64,000 nt of DNA from JAYPWI01 sp964629575 (GTDB lineage Bacteria; Actinomycetota; Acidimicrobiia; Acidimicrobiales; Poriferisodalaceae), in assembly GCA_964629575.1 (NCBI GenBank), contig CAZVUM010000023.1, positions 1-64,000 of the forward strand. The letters run 5' to 3'. This document shows positions 40,698-51,634 of the stretch, piece after piece (position 1 is the stretch's first letter; each line of letters begins with the position of its first letter). The notes beneath the pieces are model-generated. The model was not told the DNA's origin and ran no database searches. It saw nothing but the letters and a program-made list of their open reading frames with translations. A program made the translations under genes and the position numbers.

Positions 40698-41366
40698 TCA
40701 ACCAGCGACCGCTTTCAGCAAAGACGTCAAGAGGCGAGCGCCGTCCTCGGATCCCAACAGCGCCGACGTCGCGCGTTCGGGGTGAGGCATCATCCCGACG
40801 ACGTTGCGACCCTCATTGCAGACTCCGGCGATGTCGTCAATCGACCCGTTGGGGTTGTCCACATATCGAAAGACGACACGATGCTCGGCGCGCAGTTGGG
40901 CCAAAGTCTCTTGTGAGCAGACGTAGTTGCCCTCGAAGTGATTGATGGGGATCTCGACTCGCTCGCCCACCGACAACCCGTGACCAAGGACGTGATCGAC
41001 CGCCGCGATTTCGAGCGTCTGAGCCCGGCAGCAGAAGCTGAGACCGGCGTTCTTCTGCAGCGCGCCGGGCAACAATCCGACCTCGGTCAACACTTGGAAA
41101 CCGTTGCAGATCCCGATGACGGGACCACCGGCCACCGCGAACTCGCTCACCGCATCCATCACCGGTGAGAACTGGGCGATCGCTCCAGGCCTCAGGTAGT
41201 CGCCGTGGGCAAACCCTCCAGGGACCACCACAGCGTCGTAGCCGGCGATCGACGTGTCGCGGTGCCACACCACGTCGGCATCCCCTCCGAGAGCGCGTAT
41301 CGCGTCCACCGTGTCGAACTCGCAATTGGTTCCGGGAAACTGAATGACCCCGACTCGGGCGCTCAC
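40698..41366 (-). CDS. purQ: Phosphoribosylformylglycinamidine synthase subunit I (glutaminase)
   Basis: Supplies ammonia from glutamine to PurL. 222 residues; class I glutaminase features: GGFAHGDYLRPGAIA, nucleophile Cys in GICNGFQVLTE and the His-Glu pair in MMPHPERA. I use the GTG at 41366 that overlaps the purS stop (GTGA); the frame is open 19 codons further but would lie within purS. Confidence 0.95.
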   Translation of the reverse strand: MSARVGVIQFPGTNCEFDTVDAIRALGGDADVVWHRDTSIAGYDAVVVPGGFAHGDYLRPGAIAQFSPVMDAVSEFAVAGGPVIGICNGFQVLTEVGLLPGALQKNAGLSFCCRAQTLEIAAVDHVLGHGLSVGERVEIPINHFEGNYVCSQETLAQLRAEHRVVFRYVDNPNGSIDDIAGVCNEGRNVVGMMPHPERATSALLGSEDGARLLTSLLKAVAG

Positions 41367-41611
41367 GAGTGAACCTCCACCCGCGCGTCCTCGATGACGG
41401 GGTTGGTCAGGAATCGGCTGCACATGTCCTCCACCAGGGCCGCCGCTGCTTCGGCCGACGGTGCTTCGACACGAAGCCGGATGGCCTTGCCGACCCGCAC
41501 TTCGCTCACTCCATCGAACCCGAGCGCGGGGAGCGAGCGCTCGATCGTGGAGCCCTCGGGGTCGGCGATGCCGCGCCGGGGCGACACCTCGACGAGTACG
41601 TCGTAGGTCAT
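41363..41611 (-). CDS. purS: Phosphoribosylformylglycinamidine synthase subunit PurS
   Basis: Small (82-residue) structural subunit that joins PurQ to PurL. MTYDVLVEVSPRRGIADPEG then ERSLPALGFDGVSEVRVGKAI and a C-terminal LVEDMCSRFLTNPVIEDARVEV; the pattern is the standard PurS beta-alpha-beta fold. ATG 41611, one base after the purC stop region; stop overlaps purQ. Confidence 0.95.
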   Translation of the reverse strand: MTYDVLVEVSPRRGIADPEGSTIERSLPALGFDGVSEVRVGKAIRLRVEAPSAEAAAALVEDMCSRFLTNPVIEDARVEVHS

Positions 41612-41612
41612 C

Positions 41613-42491
41613 TCAGCCTCCGATCCAGTCGTCGAATGACTGGCCAGTGATTCGTTCGTATGCGGTGATGTAACGCTCGCTGGTCGCTGCGACGGTTGCC
41701 GCGTCGAGCGGCGGCGCCGGCGGTTGTTTGTTCCAACCCGTCGCAGCGGTCGCATCGCGGACCGGCTGCTTGTCGAGCGAGACCGGCGAGGATCCGGGGG
41801 CCCACTTCTCGGCCGGCCAGAACCGGGACGAGTCCGGCGTGAGGAGCTCGTCGGCGATCACCATCTGACCGTCGACGATCCCGAGCTCGAACTTGGTGTC
41901 GGCAATGATCACGCCGCGCGACGCTGCGTGCTCGGCCGCGAGCCGGTAGGCCTCGACGGAGATCTTCCTCGCCTCGGAGGCCACCTCCGTGCCGACCAGA
42001 TCGACCGCGTCCTCATAGGGGATGTTGATGTCGTGTCCGCCATCGGAGGCCTTGGTCGAGGGCGTGAAGACCGGCTCGGGGAGTTGCTGCGCCTCGAGCA
42101 GCCCGTCGGGGAGCGGGGTCCCATGCATCTTTCCCGACACCTGGTACTCGCTCCACGCCGAGCCGGTGATGTACCCGCGGACGATGCACTCCAGCGGCAG
42201 CATCTCGGCACGCCGCACCAGCAGCGCCCGACCAGCCCAATCCGCACGCCGGGCCGCCGCCGGAAAGTCGGCGGGGTCCGCTGAGACGAGGTGGGTCGGC
42301 GCGGCGGCCGCCAGATGATGAGCCCACCACACGGTCATGGCCGTCAGGACTCTGCCCTTGTCGGGCACCGGCTCGTCGAAGATCACGTCGAAAGCCGAGA
42401 TCCGGTCGGTGGCGACCATGAGCAGTTGGCTCTCATCCACCGCGTACATCTCGCGGACTTTGCCTCTGTGGATCAGCTCGAGCGCGCTCAC
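41613..42491 (-). CDS. purC: SAICAR synthetase
   Basis: Condenses CAIR with aspartate. 292 residues, the long form. Signatures are LIHRGKVREMYAV, DRISAFDVIFDEPVPDKG, ECIVRGYITGSAWSEY (the family's ECVxRxxxxGS), and VIIADTKFELGI with DELLTPDSSRFWP. GTG start; 33 bases from the purB stop. Confidence 0.95.
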   Translation of the reverse strand: MSALELIHRGKVREMYAVDESQLLMVATDRISAFDVIFDEPVPDKGRVLTAMTVWWAHHLAAAAPTHLVSADPADFPAAARRADWAGRALLVRRAEMLPLECIVRGYITGSAWSEYQVSGKMHGTPLPDGLLEAQQLPEPVFTPSTKASDGGHDINIPYEDAVDLVGTEVASEARKISVEAYRLAAEHAASRGVIIADTKFELGIVDGQMVIADELLTPDSSRFWPAEKWAPGSSPVSLDKQPVRDATAATGWNKQPPAPPLDAATVAATSERYITAYERITGQSFDDWIGG

Positions 42492-42524
42492 GTGGTCTCG
42501 GTCCTCGGGGATGTGGCCGGTCTA

Positions 42525-43955
42525 CTAGAGAATCGGGGCCGGCTGGTACGACCCTGCGTGCGGATGCCGGGCAACGAGTGCGGCGACCTGGGCACCGAAT
42601 TCGTCGACCTGCGCAGCCGCTCGTCCGACGAACGCCCCCGGATCGGCGACTGCGGCAGCGACCGCTGCTGCGTCGAGTGGAATCTCGGGATCAGCCGCCA
42701 CCTCGTTGAGGAAGACGTTGTCCCCCGATGCGCTCTCCCGGAGTGCAAGCGCAGCCGCCACGGCGTGTTCTTTGATCCGCTCGTGGGCCTGTTCGCGACC
42801 GGCTCCCGCTTTGACCGCTGCCATGAGCAGCTTCGTCGTCGCGAGAAACGGCAGGTACCGCTCGAGCTCCCGCTCGATCACCCTCGGGTACGCGCCGAAT
42901 CCGTCGAGCACCGTGAGGGTCGTCTCGAGGGCACCATCCATGGCGAAGAACGCATCGGGCAACATCACCCGCCGGACCACCGAGCAGCTGACATCGCCTT
43001 CATTCCACTGATCACCGGCCAAGGAGCCCGCCATGGTGAGGTGCCCCCTCAGGATGGTGAGAAAGCCCGAGATGCGTTCGGTCGACCGAGTGTTCATCTT
43101 GTGCGGCATCGCCGAACTACCGACCTGGCCGTCGACGAACCCCTCCGTCACCAAGTCATGCCCGGCCATCAGCCGTACCAAAACCGCGAAGTCGGCGAGC
43201 CCCGCAGCGCCCTGGACCAGCGCCGAGACCACCTCGAGATCGAGGCTGCGGGGATACACCTGACCGACGGCGTCGAGGGTGCGCGAGAAACCGAGTTGCT
43301 CTGCGATCGCAGCTTCGAGACCGGACACCTTGTCGACGTCGCCGTCGAAGAGATCCAGCAGATCTTGCTGGGTCCCCACCGGGCCCTTCAGACCCCGGAG
43401 TGGGTAGCGGTCGAGGAGCTCGTCGATGCGCTCGGTGGCGAGAAGGATCTCCTGTCCGAGGTTCGCCAGCCGCTTTCCGAGCGTCGTCGCCTGCGCGGGG
43501 ACGTTGTGCGACCGGCCGGTGATGACGAGCTCCCGGTACTCCTCTGCCCGCTCGGCGAACCGGACGAGGACCGAGATCAGGCGGTCGCGCACGTGCTCGA
43601 GAGCGCGTCTCACCTGTAGCTGCTCGACGTTCTCGGTGAGATCACGCGAGGTCATGCCCTTGTGGACGTGCTCGTGGCCGGCCAAGGCGCAGAACTCCTC
43701 GATCCGCGCCTTGACGTCGTGCAGCGTGATTCTCTCGCGGCGTTGAATCGAATCGAGATCCACCTTGTCGATCACTGCGCGGTAGTCGTCGATGACCTGC
43801 GCATCCACATCGAGCCCAAGCCGTCGCTGACCTTCCAGAACGGCGACCCAGAGCTCCCGTTCGAGAATCACCTTTCGCTCGGCCGACCACAGGTGGGCCA
43901 TGCCCGGCGATGCGTAGCGCGCGGCGAGGACGTTGGTGATCCGGGCCTTGCTCAC
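42525..43955 (-). CDS. purB: Adenylosuccinate lyase
   Basis: Cleaves SAICAR and adenylosuccinate to release fumarate. 476 residues. The fumarase-superfamily signature loop reads VGSSAMPHKMNTRSTERI, with GHEHVHKGMTSRDLTEN and GRSHNVPAQATTLGKR around the active-site histidines. The ATG overlaps the purD stop by four bases (ATGA). Confidence 0.95.
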   Translation of the reverse strand: MSKARITNVLAARYASPGMAHLWSAERKVILERELWVAVLEGQRRLGLDVDAQVIDDYRAVIDKVDLDSIQRRERITLHDVKARIEEFCALAGHEHVHKGMTSRDLTENVEQLQVRRALEHVRDRLISVLVRFAERAEEYRELVITGRSHNVPAQATTLGKRLANLGQEILLATERIDELLDRYPLRGLKGPVGTQQDLLDLFDGDVDKVSGLEAAIAEQLGFSRTLDAVGQVYPRSLDLEVVSALVQGAAGLADFAVLVRLMAGHDLVTEGFVDGQVGSSAMPHKMNTRSTERISGFLTILRGHLTMAGSLAGDQWNEGDVSCSVVRRVMLPDAFFAMDGALETTLTVLDGFGAYPRVIERELERYLPFLATTKLLMAAVKAGAGREQAHERIKEHAVAAALALRESASGDNVFLNEVAADPEIPLDAAAVAAAVADPGAFVGRAAAQVDEFGAQVAALVARHPHAGSYQPAPIL

Positions 43956-45199
43956 CGCGCTCCCCCACTGAACAGTTCGATTTCCGAACCGATGTCGGTG
44001 CGGTGGTGCATGCCCTGCCAGCTGATCTCGGCGACACCCGCGTATGCGCGGTCACGTGCAGTCATCAGGTCGGGGCCGCGCCCGCAGACATTGAGAACTC
44101 GGCCGCCCGCAGTCACCAACTGGCCGTCATCGTGAGCACCGACGCCGGCGCAGAACACGCTCACCCCGTCCAGCGCGCGTGCCGCTTCGATGCCCTCGAC
44201 GACATCGCCGCCTCGGGGTGCCGTCGGATAGCCCTCCGAGGCACACACCACGGTCACCATCGCGTCCGACGAGACTTTGATCTCCGAGTCGATGCGGCCG
44301 CTCGCCGCTTGGTGCAACAGAATCGCGAGGTCGACATCGAGACGCGGCAGGATCACCTGCGCCTCGGGGTCGCCGAAGCGGACGTTGTACTCCAGCAGGC
44401 GCGGGCCGTCTGCGGTCAGCATGAAGCCGGCGTACAGCACCCCGCGGTAGTCGATGCTCCTGCGGTTCAGCTCCGCCATCGTCGGATGCACCGCAACGCG
44501 CATCAGCTCGTCGATCTCCGCGTTACCCAGAGACGGAAGGGGCGAACAACATCCCATCCCACCGGTGTTGGGTCCCGCATCGCCATCGTGCAGCCGCTTG
44601 TGATCCTGCGCGAGCGTCGGCACAGCGACAGCCGTCGTGCCGTCGCAGATGGCGAACAACGAGACCTCAGGACCCGACAGGCCCTCCTCGATCACGATGC
44701 GCCGACCCGCGTCCCCGAACGCCGCGCCGGACAACTTCTCCCGAACATCAGCGACCGCTTCGCCGTGATCCTCGGTGACGAGCACTCCCTTGCCCGCCGC
44801 AAGGCCATCGGTCTTGATCACGTACGGCGGCGTCAGCGACGACAGAAAAGCGAGGGCAGCGTCGATCTCTGAGTCCCCGAAAGAGCCGTAGCGAGCAGTG
44901 GGGACGCCGGCCGCAGACACCAGATCCTTCATCCACTCCTTCGAACCCTCGAGGCGCGCTCCGTCAGCGCCGGGGCCGAACACCACCTTCGCCTGCGCAC
45001 GGAGGCGGTCGGCGAGCCCGTCGACAAGCGGCGCCTCGGGCCCGATGACGAAGAGGTCGGCATCGATCTCCTCGACGGGTTGGTCGGTGCTCCCCGGGAT
45101 CCCAGGAGACCCCGGTGCCACCACCACCTCGGCCGTGCGCGACAGCGTCGCAGCGAACGCATGCTCCCGCCCACCCGACCCGACAACGCAGACCTTCAT
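43952..45199 (-). CDS. purD: Phosphoribosylamine-glycine ligase
   Basis: GAR synthetase, an ATP-grasp enzyme, 415 residues from the ATG at 45199 (MKVCVVGSGGREHAFAATL, the standard PurD start). ATP-grasp blocks: YVIKTDGLAAGKGVLVTED, VIEEGLSGPEVSLFAICDG, GMGCCSPLPSL and RFGDPEAQVILPRLDVDL. The open frame upstream to 45247 covers the first copy of an intergenic repeat and is not coding. Confidence 0.95.
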   Translation of the reverse strand: MKVCVVGSGGREHAFAATLSRTAEVVVAPGSPGIPGSTDQPVEEIDADLFVIGPEAPLVDGLADRLRAQAKVVFGPGADGARLEGSKEWMKDLVSAAGVPTARYGSFGDSEIDAALAFLSSLTPPYVIKTDGLAAGKGVLVTEDHGEAVADVREKLSGAAFGDAGRRIVIEEGLSGPEVSLFAICDGTTAVAVPTLAQDHKRLHDGDAGPNTGGMGCCSPLPSLGNAEIDELMRVAVHPTMAELNRRSIDYRGVLYAGFMLTADGPRLLEYNVRFGDPEAQVILPRLDVDLAILLHQAASGRIDSEIKVSSDAMVTVVCASEGYPTAPRGGDVVEGIEAARALDGVSVFCAGVGAHDDGQLVTAGGRVLNVCGRGPDLMTARDRAYAGVAEISWQGMHHRTDIGSEIELFSGGAR

Positions 45200-45208
45200 G
45201 CCGCGTGT

Positions 45209-45320
45209 CCGTTCGGACTCGACGCACCCTGGGACACCAGCACCCACCCACGCCCAGCGCGCTCACACCACACATCACCGTTCGGACTCGACACACCCTG
45301 GGACACCAGCACCCACCCAC
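45209..45320 (+). repeat. Pair of 43-bp direct repeats between purD and purA
   Basis: Copy A 45209-45251 and copy B 45278-45320, 43 bases each, begin CCGTTCGGACTCGACRCACC and differ at one position; the period is 69 bases. They fill the only long spacer inside the purDA part of the cluster (145 bases). I see no hairpin or known operator in them. Confidence 0.8.
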
Positions 45321-45344
45321 AACCGGCCAGTTCAGGCGTGCACG

Positions 45345-46625
45345 TCATGCCGCGAATCTCAGGTACTGCTCGCGGCCGGGGCCCACACACACGAAACGGA
45401 TCGGCACACCCATCTGTCGTTCGAGGAACGCGATGTAGTCCACCGCCGCGCGGGGCAACTCGCCGCGCTCGGTCACGTCAGAGAGATCGGTCTTCCACCC
45501 CGGCAGTTCGGCGTACACGGGGGTCGCACGATCGTGCAGCCGACGCAGGTGCGGCAGGTATTCGTAGCGGCGCCCGTCGACCTCGTAGGCAACGCACACC
45601 TTGATGGAGTCGAGCTGGTCGAGAACGTCGAGCTTCGTGAGGGCGATCTCGGTGCAGGCGTTGAGCCGCACGGCCTGACGCCCCATCACGGCATCGAACC
45701 ACCCGGTCCTGCGTCGGCGCCCGGTGTTGGTGCCGAACTCCCGACCGACCTCCACGAGGTGGTCGCCCACCTCGTCGTGGAGTTCGGTGACGAAGGGGCC
45801 GGCGCCGACACGCGTGAGGTAGGCCTTGGCGATCCCGATGACCTGATCCACGGCGCCAGGCCCGATGCCTGACCCGACGAGGGCGTAGCCGGCAACGGGG
45901 TTCGACGACGTCACGAAGGGGTAGGTGCCGTGATCCAGGTCGAGGAAGGTCGCCTGCGCTCCTTCGAACAAGACGCGCTCGCCGGCGTGCAGCGCCTCGT
46001 GCAGCCAGCTGATCGTGTCGCCGATGTAGGGAGACACGCGGGGCGCCACTTCCTCGATCAGATGGTCTGCGAGCTCGTCCGCGTCGACGGGGTCGCGGCC
46101 ATACACCTGGGTCAGCAGTGCGTTGCGGTCGCCGAGTGCAGCGTGCAGACGGGCACGCAGATGGTCTGGATCGAGCAGGTCCTCGACCCGGATCCCCACG
46201 CGCGACGCCTTGTCGGCATAGGCCGGCCCTATCCCTCGCTTGGTCGTACCGAGCTTGTCGTCGCCGCGGCTCGCCTCGGCCAACTCGTCGAGCAGCTGGT
46301 GATAGGGCAACACGAGGTGGGCCTGCGGGCTCACGATCAACCGGCTGCAGTCGACGCCTTTGGCCTCCAGCGAGTCGATCTCGGACAACAGCACAGCCGG
46401 GTCGACCACGACACCGTTGCCGATGATCGGCGTCACATGGTCGTAGAGGATGCCGCTCGGGATGAGCTGAAGGGCGAACGTCTCCCCGTCCACGACCAGG
46501 GTGTGACCCGCGTTGTGGCCTCCCTGGTAGCGCACCACGTGGACGCACTCCTTGGCCACGATGTCGACAACGCGACCCTTGCCTTCGTCACCCCACTGGG
46601 TTCCGACCACGATCGATCCGGGCAC
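45345..46625 (-). CDS. purA: Adenylosuccinate synthetase
   Basis: GTP-dependent conversion of IMP and aspartate to adenylosuccinate, the branch to AMP. 426 residues. P-loop-like VGTQWGDEGKGRVVD, GGHNAGHTLVV, LGTTKRGIGPAYADKASRVGI and GAQATFLDLDHGTYPFVTSSNP are all canonical. The start (46625) has GGAGTG upstream; a possible -10 TAGGAT lies about 42 bases upstream on the minus strand, so its mRNA would have a leader. Confidence 0.96.
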   Translation of the reverse strand: MPGSIVVGTQWGDEGKGRVVDIVAKECVHVVRYQGGHNAGHTLVVDGETFALQLIPSGILYDHVTPIIGNGVVVDPAVLLSEIDSLEAKGVDCSRLIVSPQAHLVLPYHQLLDELAEASRGDDKLGTTKRGIGPAYADKASRVGIRVEDLLDPDHLRARLHAALGDRNALLTQVYGRDPVDADELADHLIEEVAPRVSPYIGDTISWLHEALHAGERVLFEGAQATFLDLDHGTYPFVTSSNPVAGYALVGSGIGPGAVDQVIGIAKAYLTRVGAGPFVTELHDEVGDHLVEVGREFGTNTGRRRRTGWFDAVMGRQAVRLNACTEIALTKLDVLDQLDSIKVCVAYEVDGRRYEYLPHLRRLHDRATPVYAELPGWKTDLSDVTERGELPRAAVDYIAFLERQMGVPIRFVCVGPGREQYLRFAA

Positions 46626-46809
46626 GGATCACTCCAAACGTCGACGAGCACGACGTTGCACGATCCTAACCACACGGGGGCGCGACGAGCGCGTGATTTC
46701 TCCCACAATTCGCTACTCATGGTGGTGAATTGGCTCACTGTTTCACGAAGAGTGCCGATGGAGTGGTGTCCGAGTGGAGGTGTTCGCTCGGGCAGGTGTG
46801 CAATCGCAG

Positions 46810-47025
46810 ATGTCCAGAAACCACGTCGCCCTCGCGGGCGCGCTCGTGGCCGCCTGTCTCGCCGGCGGACCGCGTCTCGCTTCCTCCTCCGCTCCGGCCG
46901 AGGCGAAGCCACAAGGCGCTGTGCGGTCGATGTTTCTCGAACGCTCGTCGGACATCGATTGGCTCGCCGAGCTGGCCGAGTTCGTGGCCGCACACACCGA
47001 AACACCACCGGACGCGGGCCGGTAG
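46810..47025 (+). CDS. Small hypothetical protein with hydrophobic N-terminus (71 aa)
   Basis: Not recognised. ATG at 46810 (or a GTG at 46774) gives a short protein with an N-terminal hydrophobic stretch HVALAGALVAACLAGGP that could be a signal peptide or membrane anchor, then a small, possibly helical, tail SSDIDWLAELAEFVAAHTE. It lies on the plus strand between purA and purK, eight bases from the convergent purK stop. Coding potential is modest; an overlapping minus frame of similar length has less protein-like composition. Confidence 0.4.
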   Translation: MSRNHVALAGALVAACLAGGPRLASSSAPAEAKPQGAVRSMFLERSSDIDWLAELAEFVAAHTETPPDAGR

Positions 47026-47033
47026 ACCCCCGT

Positions 47034-48206
47034 TCAGTCGTCCGGAACAATCTCCCGCCTCACGGTGTGAAGGCGATCGACCAACTCTTCCGCATCCGAG
47101 CCGGACACTGTCATGTGACCCATCTTGCGGCCGGGGCGAGCCTCGCGTTTGGCATAGAGGTGCAGATGAAGCCCGGGCTCGCAGAGCGCCCTCGACCAGT
47201 CGGGCTCCCCGCGGGCCCAGAGGTCACCAAGCAGATTCGCCATCGCGGCGGCGGGTGCAACGGCGTCGACCGAACCAAGCGGGAGTCCGGCGACGGCGCG
47301 CGCCTGCTGTTCGAACTGGCTGGTCACGTGGGCATCGATGGTGAGGTGGCCCGAGTTGTGGGGTCGCGGTGCGATCTCGTTGACGATCACGTCGCCGCCC
47401 GCGAGCACGAACATTTCCACGCACAGCACGCCGACGACATCAAAGCCGAGGAGAACGCTGCGCGCGACCTCCAGCGCTGCGTTGCGTGTCTCGGTCGTGA
47501 CGCGGGCGGGCCATCGCGTGACGTCGAGAATCTGGTCGACGTGGCTGTTCTCGAACGGCTCGTAGAGAGCGATCTCCCCGTCGAGCCCTCGGGCCCCAAC
47601 AACGGAGATCTCACGCTCGAATGGCACGAGGCTCTCGACCACCGCGGGATGCGCGCCGACCTGGCTCCAGGCGGCGTGGAGCTCGCTCGCATCGGCTACC
47701 CGGCGCTGGCCCTTGCCGTCGTACCCCGACGTCGCTGTCTTCACGATCCCGGCCCCGGGCACTGCCAGCTGCGCTGCGACCACGTCGTCGGCTGATCGGA
47801 TCTCGGCGAACTTCGCAACGGGCAGGCCCAGAGAACGAAGCGCTCTCTTCTCTCGAATCCGATCCTGTGCTGCATGGAGGAGCGAACCGTCGGGACGGAC
47901 CGGAGCGTGGCGTGCTGCGGCCTCGGCCGTCGTGGCGGGAACGTTCTCGAACTCGAAGGTCACCACGTCGACCTGGCGGGCGAAATCCTCCACAGCATCG
48001 AGGTCGGCATAGTCCCCACGAACGTGGTGATCGACCACCGCACCAGCGGGTGGGTCTTCATCGTCGGAGTAGACGGCCACTCGGAAGCCCAGGCGATGGG
48101 CTGCCAGTGCGAACATCCGACCCAGCTGGCCCCCGCCGAGCACGCCGAGCATCGCATTGGGAGGGAGGGCGTTGGGAGGGAGGGCGTCCGGCCCCGGTGG
48201 TGTCAT
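47034..48206 (-). CDS. purK: N5-carboxyaminoimidazole ribonucleotide synthase
   Basis: ATP-grasp carboxylase that turns AIR and bicarbonate into N5-CAIR. 390 residues. GVLGGGQLGRMFALAAHRLG is the N-terminal nucleotide loop, IVKTATSGYDGKGQRRV the ATP-grasp loop, and EIAPRPHNSGHLTIDA the C-terminal signature. The N-terminus carries an in-frame 15-base duplication giving ALPPNALPPN before the first strand, absent in typical PurK. Start ATG 48206; in the collapsed sequence this overlaps the purE stop (ATGA). Confidence 0.93.
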   Translation of the reverse strand: MTPPGPDALPPNALPPNAMLGVLGGGQLGRMFALAAHRLGFRVAVYSDDEDPPAGAVVDHHVRGDYADLDAVEDFARQVDVVTFEFENVPATTAEAAARHAPVRPDGSLLHAAQDRIREKRALRSLGLPVAKFAEIRSADDVVAAQLAVPGAGIVKTATSGYDGKGQRRVADASELHAAWSQVGAHPAVVESLVPFEREISVVGARGLDGEIALYEPFENSHVDQILDVTRWPARVTTETRNAALEVARSVLLGFDVVGVLCVEMFVLAGGDVIVNEIAPRPHNSGHLTIDAHVTSQFEQQARAVAGLPLGSVDAVAPAAAMANLLGDLWARGEPDWSRALCEPGLHLHLYAKREARPGRKMGHMTVSGSDAEELVDRLHTVRREIVPDD

Positions 48207-48226
48207 GTCAGCTCGGCAGCGACGGC

Positions 48227-48326
48227 NNNNNNNNNNNNNNNNNNNNNNNNNNNNNNNNNNNNNNNNNNNNNNNNNNNNNNNNNNNNNNNNNNNNNNNNNN
48301 NNNNNNNNNNNNNNNNNNNNNNNNNN
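48227..48326. other. Assembly gap (100 N) flanked by identical 55-mers
   Basis: The 55 bases before the gap (48172-48226) are identical to the 55 bases after it (48327-48381). The two contigs therefore overlap by 55 bases, and the gap has no real content: joining them makes purE and purK directly adjacent. Confidence 0.97.
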
Positions 48327-48357
48327 TTGGGAGGGAGGGCGTCCGGCCCCGGTGGTG

Positions 48358-48855
48358 TCATGTCAGCTCGGCAGCGACGGCGTCTGCTCCCTGCTTCTCG
48401 CGCAGCTCCTGGAGACGTCGGCGGAGGTCGGGATCGTCTGCGGCCAAGATCTGAGCGGCGAAGAGACCTGCGTTCTTGGCACCTGCAGGCCCGATCGCGA
48501 ACGTCCCCACCGGAACACCTCCGGGCATCTGAACGATGGAGAGCAGCGAATCGACGCCATGCAAGATGCTGCTCTCGATCGGAACGCCGAGTACCGGCAC
48601 CACCGTCCACGCCGCCAGCATCCCGGGAAGATGGGCCGCCCCACCCGCGCCGGCGATGATGACCTCGATACCGCGATCGATGGCGGTCACGGCGTACTCA
48701 CGGAGCCGGTCAGGCGTCCGATGCGCCGAGACCACGGCGCGCTCGCACCCAACCTCGAGCTGCTCCAGGATGTCGACGACATTGCGCATCGTGGGCCAGT
48801 CCGAGGCGCTGCCCATCACCACCCCGACCTGCGGGGAACCCCCGGTCTCGTTCAT
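48358..48855 (-). CDS. purE: N5-CAIR mutase
   Basis: Rearranges N5-CAIR to CAIR. 165 residues, class I PurE: VGVVMGSASDWPTM, VVSAHRTPDRL (catalytic His), IAGAGGAAHLPGMLAA and GVPIESSILHGVDSLLSIVQMPGGVPVGTFAIG are canonical. It precedes purK on the same strand; the apparent 151-base separation is produced by the false gap. Confidence 0.95.
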   Translation of the reverse strand: MNETGGSPQVGVVMGSASDWPTMRNVVDILEQLEVGCERAVVSAHRTPDRLREYAVTAIDRGIEVIIAGAGGAAHLPGMLAAWTVVPVLGVPIESSILHGVDSLLSIVQMPGGVPVGTFAIGPAGAKNAGLFAAQILAADDPDLRRRLQELREKQGADAVAAELT

Positions 48856-48980
48856 CGCTGATCCTCCAACCCGCTGGTCACACGCCCGTCGACGTCTCGG
48901 TCGCGACCGAACGTAGCCCGCTCTGGCGCATCGCCGTGTCGGTTGGAGAAGAAGCCGTTCTGCTGCGAGACCGGGACCGG

Positions 48981-51521
<2,541 letters not shown>

Positions 51522-51527
51522 GGCAAC

Positions 51528-51571
51528 ATCGTATCATGATCAGCAGGAAACTTGATATTACTTCACTCAAG
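51528..51571 (-). promoter_or_regulatory. clpB promoter with HspR operator (HAIR)
   Basis: HAIR consensus is CTTGAGT-N7-ACTCAAG. Read on the plus strand, 51551-51557 is CTTGATA, then seven bases, then a perfect ACTCAAG at 51565-51571, i.e. 12 of 14 positions. On the minus strand a -10 hexamer TACGAT (51533-51528) ends six bases before the clpB ATG. The operator then sits at the -35 region, a good position for repression. Confidence 0.75.
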
Positions 51572-51634
51572 TTTTCTCAGCGATAGGGGGCCGGTGCGCT
51601 CACCGCGGCCAGGCCACGAGCGAGCAGCGTTGCA

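Noticed and set aside
45196..45390. Small minus-strand frame with a duplicated WVLVSQG segment
   Set aside because: It is generated by the 43-bp direct repeats and overlaps the purA 3' end; no ribosome-binding site.
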